A stretch of DNA of 64,000 bases from Pagrus major (Eukaryota; Chordata; Actinopteri; Spariformes; Sparidae). Numbering within the stretch: position 1 is the first letter of the stretch; each line of letters starts with the position of its first letter. Positions 10,677 through 21,255 of this stretch are shown here, piece after piece. The stretch spans positions 13,105,703 through 13,169,702 of the forward strand of contig NC_133224.1 of the NCBI RefSeq assembly GCF_040436345.1, written 5' to 3'. The notes beneath the pieces were generated by a model. That model searched no databases, was not told the origin of the DNA, and saw only the letters and a program-made list of their open reading frames with translations. The position numbers and the translations under genes were made by a program.

Positions 10677-10965
10677 CATGGATCTATTGTAAGACCTGGA
10701 TATGGCCTCTCAGCAGACGCGCCGATTTTTCCCAGTGACCACTCGTGGTATTGCAACAAAAAATCCCATGGGGCCCAGAAAGCATTTTTCCCATAGACCG
10801 CAATAGTAAAAGAGAAGCCTGTAAAACTGTTCTCAGGACACCTCCAGCTGTAACCACTGTTAATTGCTAATCTTTGTATTCCATATTTTTAAGTCATGGA
10901 CTTTTAAACCGTCAAAAAGTTTTCTAAAGGTCAGAAAAGCCCCCCCAAAGTCTCATTTTCCAAGG

Positions 10966-11084
10966 TGACGTCACAGCTGTGTGCGTGCACTCCCAAGCGC
11001 GGTCGAGCGAGGATGCCTGTTGGCTTAATGACAGCTCTGAACGGGGCTAAACGTGGTCGGAAAAGTGAATTAAACGACTCCAGG
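10966..11084 (+). promoter_or_regulatory. CRE plus exon-like segment
   Basis: A perfect cAMP-response palindrome TGACGTCA at 10966-10973 is followed by CpG-rich DNA, an ATG at 11013 (MPVGLMTALNGAKRGRKSE...) and a strong donor CAGG/GTGAGT at 11084. It resembles a first exon on the strand opposite to the transposase, near the element's left end. No second exon was recognised. Confidence 0.25.
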
Positions 11085-11169
11085 GTGAGTTTTTTTCGAG
11101 ACAGAGTTGTGATACAAGTTTCATATTTTAATGGCATGTATTTTTAAATGCAATTCTAAAGGTATTTTG

Positions 11170-12169
11170 GCGTTAAATTACCCGCTTAATGACCGCATTT
11201 TCATTTACTGCCAGTGCCACTGCTGTGTAAAAGTCGAAAAGTTATTTACCATGCATGTGATAGTTTTGGTGATGCGTGTCACCAGGGTCTTGGTCTCACC
11301 TTGACTGGTGTTCAATATCCTTTTCATCCTATCATAACGACCTTTTATTACGGTTTGAACCGTCTCAGTCTGATGGCCTGGAATTATGCAATCTGCAGCA
11401 GAGCATACTGATGATGATGCAAGTATAAACTACAACGCAATAAATAATAAAGATGAATAATAAAATAGAAAAATATAAGATAAAATTAATTAATTAATTA
11501 AGAAATGCACATTTTACTTACGTAATGTCAAAGCATTCTCTATTTAAAGAAAGTAAGAAACAACAGTCAACATGTAGTTACATATGTTATACTCTCACTT
11601 GGCTCTTACAAACTATTTTGACTAATCACAAATAAAACAATTTTTACTTGGGACAGATTTGTTTGAGCCTTGGAAATATTTTACAATTATTTTGTATACA
11701 TATATGCACAATCAACTTAACAGTGCACGTGAATAATGGCACTTGCACTTCGGTAGAGATATTTGCACTTTATTGGATTCGCACACATTGTTTACACATC
11801 ACACCAGCTCCGCCTGAAAGGGAGATAGTCAGGATCCTGAATAGAGGGAGATTGGACATGGTGTATCACTTTGTTAGTATTTGGTGGAACATGTGCCATA
11901 ATTACTGTGGCTTACATGTGTAGAATATAGTGCCATAAGTGTGTGCATTTAGTTGAGTCATTGTGTACAGTATGAAACACTAAACTGTCCTCTGTGCTCC
12001 AGGGTTTTTGGCCAGAAGGCTTCCCCGGGGGCCAGACACCTCTTTATAGTTCCAGGAGGGACTATATCGGTGAGAGATGTCTTGTATAGATGGTGGAAAG
12101 CTTAATCTTTGTTTGGAGTAAGAGTGGGTGTATTAAAATATTGCATGGGGGTTAGGAGTTAGCAGTGTG
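11170..12169. other. No gene recognised
   Basis: AT-rich interior of the P-type element with no coding frame that looks protein-like. The block around 12000-12075 (GGTTTTTGGCCAGAAGG... with AG before and GTGAGA after) resembles an exon but its translation is not recognisable. Confidence 0.3.
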
Positions 12170-12938
12170 TTAAAGGTTGAATATGGAGAGTGAACAGAAA
12201 AAACACCACCTATTGACCAGAGATAGGAGTCACAACAACAGATAAAGTGATTCCTGCAGTCGGTTGCCAGACCCATTGCTAAGGACGCCACTCTGATCAG
12301 AGTAGCACAGAGAAGAACTATGCAGGGTATTTACCTTGTGTTTCATTTTTACCTTCATTAAACAGCTTCTGACTAATTGTGATGGTAGATAAATGACTTG
12401 TAACTTGTTACAGGGAGAGTGGAGGCTCCTTCCATATCGTGGCTAAAAACCAAACCTGCGATCAGGGCCTTGGAACCGGGCGGTGTCACAGACAGTCGCT
12501 CTGGCCACAGGCTCAGCTCTCTCGTCTCGGTGAAAAAAAAAAAAAGCTCCCATCTCTGTGGCACCGTGAGTCCGCGACACAAACGCGCCCCGTAACATGT
12601 AATCTGTTGTTTATGACAGATCAGACTACACAAATACACACAACATAACATATATATGATAATCCATCGATCCACCGATTGACTTCACTGAAAACAAATG
12701 CATACGACCGGGAGGAGGGTTAGGAAAACAGCGGAGAAGTGAGCCACAATGGCGGCTGCTGTCTGGTAGGATGTGAACAGGAAGTCATTGTCGAGCCCGT
12801 CAAAATGTTTAAATTAATTAATTCAGACTACATATAATTTTTTCTGGAAAAACAATGCTTTTATTCTGCACCTCTCTAAACGCACTGTGGACGTATTATT
12901 TTTGAAAAAATATAGCATTCTCCATATTCAACCTTTAA
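12170..12938. mobile_element. TTAA-flanked MITE (~0.77 kb)
   Basis: TTAA at 12170-12173 and 12935-12938 bracket inverted ends AGGTTGAATATGGAGA (12174-12189 and, inverted, 12919-12934). TTAA duplications are the signature of piggyBac and Kolobok transposases. No transposase is encoded. Its inner right part (12812-12912) is similar to 59385-59487, so the family has at least one more copy here. Confidence 0.75.
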
Positions 12939-14030
12939 GTTTTGTAAATATTTAAGTAATTATTGTACTATATAATAAGTTGGGGATTAAAGGGTGACTT
13001 GACAAACATTTGTATAAACCTGAAAAGCCTTTGTTGTTGTTTAAAGTGATAAACTTTAAAACACATTTAATGCGACATGTTCCATGAATAAGTAAGTGGT
13101 TTCTCTCAAAAGGCAGAGGTTGGCGGGAGAGGGACATCACTCCATGGAGAAGACTGAACTGGCTGGCAATGCTTTCAGGGCTCATCAATGGAATAACATC
13201 TTGTAATCCATCCATCAATCCTGTGTGGCATGTAGCTGTGGAGGATGGAGAAAACAGAAGTTTAATTAATGATAGAACAGTAAAATGTAATTTCAAATGA
13301 ATTATTCAGTATAATTTAGTGAGTCATCATTTGCATACTACCAATGCCTTTAGTGCCCACACACTCACACACAACATAAACAGCCTGTCTTAGTTAAAAA
13401 GCCCACTCACCACGGCAAGGTGCAGGCCAAGAGTGGGAACACAAGACCAAAGACGGACAAGACAAACCCTGACAAGACCACAAAAAGAATAAAGACACCG
13501 ACCCTCAGTTTGATTAGACTTTATTTATTATTATTATTATTATTATTATGTCATAAAAGAAAACAACATGAACTTCGATAATTAATCATATAAAGAACCA
13601 CTTTTTTTTGTTCTGCCTAAACTATTGGCAGTTTTACTAATGAGAATAGTGAAAATAACAATTTGAAAAATAGTTTATTACACAGTAATATTTCCATAGC
13701 TCTAACAACATCTTACAGTGCATTTTTAATTAACAATCAAAAACACAACCATTTGTATAAACATTTTATTTTTTTATTTGTTATTATTATTATTTATTTA
13801 TTTTTTTACAATTTTATTAAATTTTTTATGACAAGACAAATTTCAAAGCATCTAAGGCGTGGAACATTTTTTTGCCTGTTTGAACAGATTTCCTTTTGGG
13901 AAATTACTTAAGCTATTTAACAGTGAACATGTTAACTGAACTGTTTATGTAACAAATGAAACAAAACAAATCCCCTTTGTGTGAGTGTGTGTGGCCTAGA
14001 GGTCTTGGAAATGTATATTATTTATGCCCT
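12939..14030. other. AT-rich spacer with (TTA)n
   Basis: No protein-like frame. A (TTA)n tract lies at 13520-13549 and other T/A-rich low-complexity stretches at 13765-13825. Confidence 0.5.
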
Positions 14031-14034
14031 ATAT

Positions 14035-14283
14035 GTCCAAGTAAAGACTTGTGCTCCGTAATGCAAGCTCCAAGTTTTACCATGAACATAGCATTTTTTG
14101 TTTTCGATACAACTCGAAGACTACTTTGTCCAAGTAAAGACTTGTGCTCCGTAATGCAAGCTCCAAGTTTTACCATGAAAATAGCATTTTTTGTTTTCGA
14201 TACAACTCAGAAGACTACTTTGTCCAAGTAAAGACTTGTGCTCCGTAATGCAAGCTCCAAGTTTTACTATGAACATTGCGTTT
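14035..14283. repeat. 93-bp tandem repeat, 2.7 units
   Basis: Units begin GTCCAAGTAAAGACTTGTGC at 14035, 14128 and 14222 (93 and 94 bp steps) and are nearly identical, indicating recent amplification. It lies just beyond the 3' end of the THAP transposase. The ORF through it is only repeat translation. Confidence 0.9.
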
Positions 14284-14403
14284 CTATTTCTATAGAGCAG
14301 AAAGCTCTATAGAAATTATACATTTGGTGGAGCCATGTCGAAGTTGTTTTACACCACTGAGGACAAATGATTGCTCAAACAAAACACACACATGCACAAA
14401 TAA

Positions 14404-14460
14404 CATATATATATATATATATAAAAATATATACACACACATATATATACATACATAAAT

Positions 14461-14499
<39 letters not shown>

Positions 14500-14504
14500 C
14501 ACAA
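14404..14504. repeat. Compound (AT)n/(CA)n microsatellite
   Basis: ATATAT followed by interrupted ACACAC tracts. Reading frames on both strands here are low complexity. Confidence 0.95.
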
Positions 14505-17504
14505 ATGGACCCACATACATACACAGAGCACATAGACAGCTATTTACACTGCAGTCCTAATTAATGTACACTACTGATGGTGAAAATGGACCAGTTTGGT
14601 GAATTTATGTCTAACAAAATCATTTTTTAATTTTTCAGTCTCTCGCTTCGCCAAATGGTGCAGTAAATGGAGGATGCCATTTTCACCAAGTAGTGCACAT
14701 AGTTGTCATCAACAGTGGTTTCAAACATGTGGTTATGCAGCCCTGGAAACAGAGTTTTGTCAGCACTGTAGCTTAGCACTTCCTTCGTAACAGCTGATGC
14801 TAAGCCACGTCCCTGGGGAAGCTTGCCAGAAGTTGGTCTCAAAATTCTCTGAAAACAACGCTCTGACTCTGTGCAGACAGCAATAATGCCTGTCGATGGC
14901 TTCTGCAAACCTCCTCGATTCTTCAAGAGAAGGAAGGGATGGACGGCGGAGTCAGTGGTTAGGGCATCGTTGCAAGGAATGCAGTGGTGTTTTTCCTTGA
15001 TCTTTTTCACCACAAAGCCCGCAATGTAACTGATAGCAGCGTCTTTGTATTCAGAGACTGCTTCAACATTTGGGCAGAGTGGGTAATCGTGGTCAGACTG
15101 GGGTGGTTCAACAGGTTTCAGGTCAAACCTACGCATGGTGTACTGATGCAGGTGTTGCCCCCAAGTTGTTAGTGTCATCCATAAGGAGACAGTTTCCTGT
15201 TCCAGTTTTGACTTGATGCTTAACCAGAAGACGCTTGTAAGCAGAAGTGAATTGTGTGGAAGTGGGATTGTTGTTGAATCCACCACGTGCTCTGACAGCG
15301 GAAAAGAAAAGCTCCAGGTGATCTTGGCTGAGCTTGTATGTAAGGAGATATCCACATGGGGCACCTGGCTTTTCCACCAGGTCTTGGAAAATGTTTCGCA
15401 CGCTTCTTGAACTGGCGATAAAGCCAATGATGCATGTCCGTCGCTTCCCAGCATGTAAAGGCAATCCTTTGGCATCTTTGAGATCCAGAAGCAGTTTTCT
15501 GTTTTCAGCAGGATTTTTTCTGTGCGCTCTTTGTTTGTTGTCCTCATTGGGGCTTTGTATCCCTTACCCAGAGGGTTCCTGCTGTTGAGAACATCAAAAG
15601 CAGCATCAATGGTTCTCAAGTAGTCCACTGTTTCTTCACATCCTCTGAACTGTGGCAAATCCAGGTGTTTGTTGCAGTACTCCAGAGCATCAGCTACACT
15701 GCTGCTGAAAACTTGAGTTGCAAGTTTTACCTTCATCTTCTGTCTCTCCCACCGTATATGTGCCATCTTCAGCTTGTTACCTAATCTCAGTCCTTCTGCC
15801 TCTTGAAGTTTGTTTAGCTCCACAATGTACTGCCACTTGATTTTACCTGATGGCGTTTGTAGTGAAGCTGCATCAGCCAGTGTGTTCCTGAGCAGCTTCA
15901 TCATGTGGCACACATCCAAAACCACATGGACAACTTGCGAGGTATCAGCAGGATTAGGAAAGGAGGGCCTCATTGAATTAACATCTAAATTAGCACCTAG
16001 TGCTCTCAACATGGCAAAATGGCAAGATGGTCCATCACATGTCAAAGACACTGTACGAACCCCAGCAATGTGAAGTCGTTGGAGGCATTCGCTGATGATG
16101 TTTATGCGCTCCTCCCCAGTCAGTGCATCGACAAGGAAATATGCCACAGGGATTTTCCAAGATTGATCAACAGCAACAGCCATGAGAACCAATGCATCTC
16201 TTGCTGGTGGTAAGCTGTCATCAACTGTGCCACAGCCAAGATCTACATATCTGTGAAATTTCCCTGCAGAATGGCCATTTCATCCATCATCAAGGCACAA
16301 ATTGTTTCTTTGCCCTCTTTTTTCCTGTCCTGTACATGCGCCTGTAATGCGCAAAACGATGCTTTGGTAAATCCTGGGTCTGCAGAGATGTTGCTGTACC
16401 AGGTCCGTATGGTATCTGGATGGGGCAAAGCGAGGTCAAAACATTCACGCACATAAGCATAAGCTTTGGCAGAATAGAAGTGCAGAGTCATTGCAAATGA
16501 TCGCAATTATTCTGACACTTTGGACCTCTTTCCATGCTCCACTCTGGTGAGGATTTCCTTAGGAACTCCAATAAAGGAATTCTCTAACATCTCTGCACAT
16601 CCAGAAGAAATCAGGCTTTCTAATTTTTCCTCCATTGAAAACAATTGAGTCTCTAATTGACGTTTTAGTGATTTTGGGGATTCCCTCACACTATAGTTGT
16701 GCTCTGTGGTTGTTGTTTCCACTGACACACTTGTGTCTTGAATTTGTTCTTCTATTTCCTCTGTGATACTTTCTACTGGTTTTGCAGTGTAATTGTGATG
16801 CAGAACATCAGACACAATATGGCTTTCAGATGAATCCTGTATCACAATGACACTGTCTTTATCCAAGACCTCTGCCACATTTTGTGTGTGTTTTTTTGCG
16901 TAACAGTGATCAGTGACGTGTGTCTGTGTAAAGTGTCTGTGTGATAAACACTTACCTTGTGGGGGACTGACAATCTCTTACCTTCCAGGGAGTAGTCAAA
17001 GATTGTGGGGACAGCTGTTGAAGTGAGGCACTTTCCTCCACCGCTCAAAATGGAGCACTCCTCTTCAAAGTGCAGAGCACACAGCCTGGAGTTTTCATTG
17101 GGCGTCCAAGACTTCCGCCTCACGTTGTCCACCCAGTGTCGCAGCCTCTTAACGTCACCCAAAGGAAATCTGTAAAACCAGAAAATGCTATAAAGTGTGT
17201 GTAAATGTCATGGTTTGTCTCTAGTTACTTTTTTTATTTTGAAGTTCCTGTGTCTTGTCTTCCTATGCATTCCCTCCTGTGATTACCTCATGTGTCTCAC
17301 TTTTGTCTTCATTGTTTTCCCCAAGCCCTTTGTTGGTTTGTCAGCATTCATCCCCTGTGTTCCCGTGCTTGTGTTGTTGATTGATTTGTTGATTGGTTTC
17401 ATGCATGTATGCATATATCTTTATTTACAGACTCCAGGTTCAATGATAAAAAAAAAAAACAGACAACAGGTTACTAACAGACAAACAAAAAAACAGACAA
17501 TGTG

Positions 17505-17612
17505 TGTGTGTGTGTATATAGCTATATATATATGTCTGTGTGTGTGTGTATATATAGCTATATATATATGTGTGTGTGTGTGTGTGTATATAGCTATATA
17601 TGTGTGTGTGTG
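17505..17612. repeat. (TG)n/TATATAGC compound repeat, 3 units
   Basis: Three imperfect copies of a TG-run plus TATATAGCTATATATATG word, within intron 1 of the THAP transposase. Confidence 0.9.
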
Positions 17613-17884
17613 TGAAATGCTGTAGTTATACAGTTAATATTTTTGTTTTCAAGTTGTTTTTAAAAGGAATTCTGTGTATAAGCATAAAAGTGATATTCTC
17701 ACGTTACCAGTTGAAAAAAATAAAAGGATAAAAACTAATTAAATGGCATTCATCATGTGTTCTATTGAACTTTATTTACTGTATCTAGGTTTCTTTTATA
17801 AAATAAGATATTACTTTAGAGCTGTTATAGATAGGCTTTGTGTGTGATTCCTTTTGTCAGCCCTGTGATAACCTGGTGACCTAA

Positions 17885-18045
17885 GTGGACCCAGCCTGGG
17901 CATTGCTTTGCCCACAGAGCCGCAGCGGGGCTGACTCACACGCAGACAGGGGGAGAGCATGCAGGCTCCACCCAGGAAGGTCGCAGGCCCGGGGAACGAA
18001 CCCGCATTTCACGGTTAAACCACCACTTCACCCTGCTGGTCACCA
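17885..18045. repeat. Interspersed repeat fragment
   Basis: Contains CACACGCAGACAGGGGGAGA, GCATGCAGGCTCCACCCAGG and GAACGAACCCGC, the wording of a very common fish/vertebrate interspersed repeat. The short open frame through it is not a gene. Confidence 0.45.
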
Positions 18046-18374
18046 CTTCATCAAATGTATAAATGAATCAAAATGACTGACTCCAGATAGGCCTATTGTA
18101 GAACACCCCGTATGTGCTAGCTAGCGTTCGTCTGATGGCTACCAGGGATATGTTATATGGACAGATATTTAATTATACGGACTGAAAAAAATGTTTGTTT
18201 GAAAGTATCATACCTAAACAACTGTTGTCCTTTGCAATCTGATCGACTGATGCAGTTGATGGCAGCACAGGATGGCATTTTGTCGTTGTTCAGGTCGGTC
18301 ACACGTTCACCGGTCCAGATGTATGGGGAAAAAGGAATGTGTCAGGTTTGTGCATCTTTTCAAATTTGATTCGG

Positions 18375-18770
18375 CTGTCAATCAAGCGCCCCATGACATG
18401 CTTGAGGGGCGGGGCGGCCCCCGATGTCCTAGTCGTTGCTTGCGGCAGCAACGACCTGGGGAAGGCCAAGGGAGTCCAACTGGTGGGGGACGTGAAGAGG
18501 GACCTGGAGGACCTCCACCACAATTTCCCTCGGATGACCGTGGTCTGGTCCGAGATTGTGGAGAGGCGCCGGTGGAGATGCGCCAAACCGGCCAGACTGA
18601 ACAAGGCCAGGAAGTGGGTGAACCGTGTGGTAAAGTCCTTTGTAAAAGACTTGGGTGGGTTTTCTGTGTGCCACCCTCACATAAAATTTAACAGCCCTGG
18701 TCTGTTTTTGCGCGATGGAGTTCATTTTTCCACTTTGGGAAATGATTTTTTTTTAAAAAAACATTTCTGA
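18375..18770 (+). pseudogene. SGNH-hydrolase-like domain of a retroelement, 5'-truncated
   Basis: Plus-strand frame reads DVLVVACGSNDLG (G-x-N-D, SGNH block III), then DLEDLHHNFPRMTVVWSEIV, ARKWVNRVVKSFVKDLGG and LFLRDGVHFSTLGNDFFL (D-x-x-H, block V), ending at 18770. Block I (GDS) is missing, so the 5' part is lost. SGNH/esterase domains are known in Ngaro/DIRS-like tyrosine-recombinase retroelements of fish and in ORF1 of CR1-type LINEs. The wording (WSEI...RDGVH...GND) resembles the former, but the window cannot decide. It lies next to THAP exon 1, on the opposite strand. Confidence 0.6.
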
Positions 18771-18777
18771 AGCCCTT

Positions 18778-18889
18778 AAAACCCACTATCAGGTACGGTA
18801 AAACATTTAAAATGGTTTTTTTTTTGTTCGTTTCCTTTTTGTTTTTGTTTTTTTGAGCAAGCAGTTTTCCTAACCTGATAGTGGGTTTT
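18778..18889. repeat. 17-bp perfect inverted repeat
   Basis: AAAACCCACTATCAGGT at 18778-18794 and its exact reverse complement at 18873-18889, separated by 78 bp of T-rich sequence, directly after the SGNH frame's stop. Probably the 3' structural end of that retroelement. Confidence 0.75.
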
Positions 18890-19850
18890 ATTGTTTTTTT
18901 CTAAATATATTGAAGCCCATGAATAGACCAGGGAAAGTGAGGGTGGCCTGTTTTTTTTTTTACTTGTTGCTTTTTGGTTGCCTTTTTTTCATCACACTGT
19001 TCACACACTCTGTCACAAGTCTGTCGTTTCGTAAATAGTTCATGTTCAGTAAAATCATATAATTATTTTGAAAAGTGTTGAACTGTTTCATTATAAAGCC
19101 TTGCATAGGAACACCAAATTATGTTAAATACACCACACAACGGAAATTTGTAATTATAAGAATGATAATAGTTTGTGAAAAAATGAAATGAAAAAAAGTT
19201 TTTTGTTGTTTTGTTTTTTTAATTCAGTAGCATGTGGCGAAGTATAGGTTCTGACATCTCACTACAGGAGAAAACAGTGTTTTAGGGTCGACTATAAAAA
19301 TATATCAGGCTAGGAATAACACTTAATGTCCAGGAGCTCCTTCCATGACTCAGGTAATATCCAAACTATATCACGTAGCTGTAAAAGAAACAGAGAAAAT
19401 GCAAAGTTAATTAGGCCTAAAATTGGGACTGCACAACGCTTAATAATGAAAGACTTGCCTGTTTGAATGTGCCGATATAGCCTATAAAATACGGTGGCCG
19501 GGAGGTGCAAACCAAGATTACAAAATGTGAAACACTTTTACAAAGCTTGAGACAAATTTACATTTTAGAAAACATTTTTACATATCATAAAACAAAATTA
19601 CATTACCATAACACATTTACAAGTCCCGAAACAAATTTACATTTCAGAAAACAAATTAACAAGACACGAAACACTTTTACAAACGGCAAAACAAATTTAC
19701 AAGCGGTAAAACACTTTTACAAGTCCCAAAACAAATTTACAAATATCAACCATCAACCGGAAAGGGAATGTGCCACCTCCGGGGTTGAACCGGAAGTGAT
19801 AACGGGGAACAGCCAATACGAGTTTTCCGATAGAGTTCATGGACAGCCAA

Positions 19851-20151
19851 GATGGACAGCGATCCAGTGATGTTTTGCCCGTTTTGTGGACAACGTTTGA
19901 GCCGTTTAACGCGGTTTTGTTTTTCGTGTGGTTAGTCTTTAGAGTTTTTATGGGGCATGGAACAGACGGACGGGCCAGATATGCTGCAGCAGTGCATACA
20001 GTATTTTAATGAGGGACACTCGTACGCTGTCATCGTGGATATGATGTCCAGTTTACATGGTGTTCACATCAGCTTGAGGTCTCTGAAAACCAAACTGAAT
20101 GAAGCCGGGTTATATCGCAGAAAGGATTGTTTAGCACTATCCGGCTGTTGA
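19851..20151 (+). pseudogene. Zinc ribbon + HTH N-terminus of an integrase-type transposase (left arm and centre)
   Basis: From ATG at 19851 (MDSDPVMFCPFCG) the left arm encodes CPFCGQRLSRLTRFCFSCG, a complete C-x2-C-x11-C-x2-C ribbon, immediately followed by a TAG stop. Beyond it the frame continues SLEFLWGMEQTDGPDMLQQ, then a helical segment CIQYFNEGHSYAVIVDMM...GVHISLRSLKTKLNEAGLYRR, ending at a stop at 20149-20151. The latter pattern resembles the DNA-binding N-terminus of integrase-core proteins found in fish DNA transposons (judged from memory of the pattern). The catalytic core is absent. Confidence 0.55.
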
Positions 20152-20176
20152 GATGTCCCCTGTGAGTCTGGTCCGT

Positions 20177-20276
20177 CCGTCTGGTCCATGTCATTTAAAA
20201 ACTCGAGAGACCGACCACACGAAAAACCAAACCGCGTTAAGCGGCTCATGTGTTTGCCACAAAACGGGCAAAACAT
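20177..20276 (-). pseudogene. Inverted second copy of the zinc-ribbon segment (right arm)
   Basis: Minus strand from 20276 reads MFCPFCGKHMSRLTRFGFSCG then RSLEFLNDMDQTDGPD. Compared with the left arm, the stop after SCG is absent but the third Cys is replaced by Gly. Each arm therefore lacks one thing the other keeps. Confidence 0.6.
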
Positions 20277-20715
20277 CACTCGATCGCTGTCAGAGAATTT
20301 CTAATATTGTCGTGGTCGTGGACTGGCTCTGTCGCTGTCATGGGTCGCTGTCCATCTTGGCTGTCCATGAATTCTATCGGAAAACTCGTATTGGCTGTTC
20401 CCCGTTATCACTTCCAGTTCAACCCCGGAGTTGGCACATTCCCTTTCCGGTTGATGGTTGATATTTGTAAATTTGTACTTTTACTTGTAAAAGTGTTTCG
20501 CCGCTTGTAAATTTGTTTTGCCGTTTGTAAAAGTGTTTTGTGTCTTGTTAATTTGTTTTCTGAAATGTAAATTTGTTTCGGGAGTTGTAAATGTGTTATG
20601 GTAATGTAATTTTGTAAATGATATGTAAAAATGTTTTCTAAAATGTAAATTTGTCTCAAGCTTTGTAAAAGTGTTTCACATTTTGTAATCTTGGTTTGCA
20701 CCTCCCGGCCACCAT

Positions 20716-21160
20716 AATAAAACGATAAGAACTTTAGACTTAATCTGACAAGAGGTCGTAGGCTATATCACATACGGGATCATTAATAGACAAAACAGAT
20801 TTACCTACCGACATTTGGTTGATAAATATGACAGCTTGTATTATTGTGGAGAATCCCATATTTTTTAATTTTTTTTATTTTAGATTAACCTTAATAAAAA
20901 TGACTCGTTTTATATTTACTTAAAAAAAATAAAACAACACAAATTAACCACGTATAGTCTATAACCGTGACTTTGAGAACATCATCGGTTGGTGTGCCCT
21001 ATAAATCCATCATTTGATTGTGTAGATCTGTCATTACCGGTCAAACTCATCCACAAGCACTCATGAGCGCGCAGCGCTTGTCCAGAGCGCGATTTGCTCG
21101 TTCTCATTGCCCCAGGGCATGATGGGAGGCCCCAGAGCATCATGGGGGGTGACTCAACTG
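20716..21160. other. No gene recognised
   Basis: Right-end interior of the P-type element, AT-rich to about 21000, then GC-richer with repeated GCATGATGGGAGGCCCCAG-like words (about 21117-21145). Confidence 0.4.
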
Positions 21161-21255
21161 CGCATGCTCTATGGGCCCCATAACGCGGAAGTAAACCCGG
21201 AAGTCAGAAACTTTTTCGGCGTATGTGCCAGGCGAGCAACTCCATCCAATCCATG

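Larger units (their letters stand above)
14627..18278 (-). pseudogene. THAP9-like P-element transposase, decayed
   Basis: Exon 1 (18278-18214) encodes MPSCAAINCISRSDC...QQLF; donor G/GTATGAT. Exon 2 (17169-16982) continues in phase as RFPLGDVKRLRHW...NSRLCALHFEEE...AVPTIF, completing a C-x4-C-x42-C-x2-H THAP zinc finger with the conserved FP, W and AVPTIF; donor GAAG/GTAAGAG. Exon 3 starts at 16871 (EVLDKDS) and holds a leucine-rich coiled coil (SLKRQLETQLFSMEEKL), then SFAMTLHFYSAKAYAYVRE, CALMMDEMA, VDLGCGTVDDS, TCDGPS, DVCHMMKLLRN, AGKRRTCIIGF, LTYKLSQDHLELFFSAVR and YIAGFVVKKI. These are the RNase H-like and GTP-region blocks of P/THAP9 transposases. Lesions: in-frame TAA at 16507-16509, frameshift near 16262, a shift in an A-run at about 15514-15519 and a return shift near 15130-15165. 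It cannot make an intact protein. Confidence 0.88.
19493..20715. mobile_element. Foldback element with ~480-bp inverted arms
   Basis: GGTGGCCGGGAGGTGCAAAC at 19493 is mirrored by its reverse complement ending at 20715. Each arm first holds about a dozen ~20-bp subterminal repeats (AAACAAATTTACAAG / AAACACTTTTACAAG type). Then comes a shared non-repetitive block (CCGGAAAGGGAATGTGCC...) and a coding start for a zinc ribbon. The right arm carries a ~60-bp extra stretch (about 20289-20345). The unique centre (about 19984-20160) encodes a helix-turn-helix-like segment. No clear target duplication is visible. Probably a non-autonomous derivative of a DNA transposon. Confidence 0.85.
10677..21255 (-). 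mobile_element. P-element-like transposon (~10.6 kb) carrying a THAP transposase
   Basis: Ends: CATGGATC at 10677 and, reverse-complemented, CATGGATT at 21255. Subterminal inverted match: ATGGGGCCCAGAAAGCAT (10773-10790 region) against ATGGGGCCCATAGAGCAT (minus strand, about 21167-21184). Flanks: 8-bp direct duplication GTTTCTCC. It sits in phase inside a hAT gene and contains a THAP9/P-type transposase (18278-14627, minus). Established knowledge: P elements of Drosophila begin with CATG and make 8-bp duplications, and zebrafish P homologues have short terminal plus subterminal inverted repeats. The length is inflated by nested elements (12170-12938, the SGNH fragment, 19493-20715). The inverted match between the ends is short, so the exact TIR length needs alignment. 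Confidence 0.65.

Noticed and set aside
13956-14231. 91-codon frame with internal repeats (DLCSVMQAPSFTM)
   Set aside because: The protein repeat is simply the 93-bp tandem array, which is divisible by three.
15129-15464. Separate 111-residue minus-strand gene (MPLHAGKRRTCIIGF...)
   Set aside because: It is the true-frame central part of the THAP/P transposase displaced by flanking frameshifts, not an independent gene.
17197-17625. 142-codon hydrophobic plus-strand frame with Cys/Val/Tyr runs
   Set aside because: It overlaps THAP intron 1 and its second half is the TG/TATATAGC repeat. Composition is low complexity.
19505-19870. 121-codon frame rich in K, T and N (and its mirror on the minus strand, 20701-20408)
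   Set aside because: It is the translation of the ~20-bp subterminal repeats of the foldback arms (TNLH/KHFYK pattern), not a protein.
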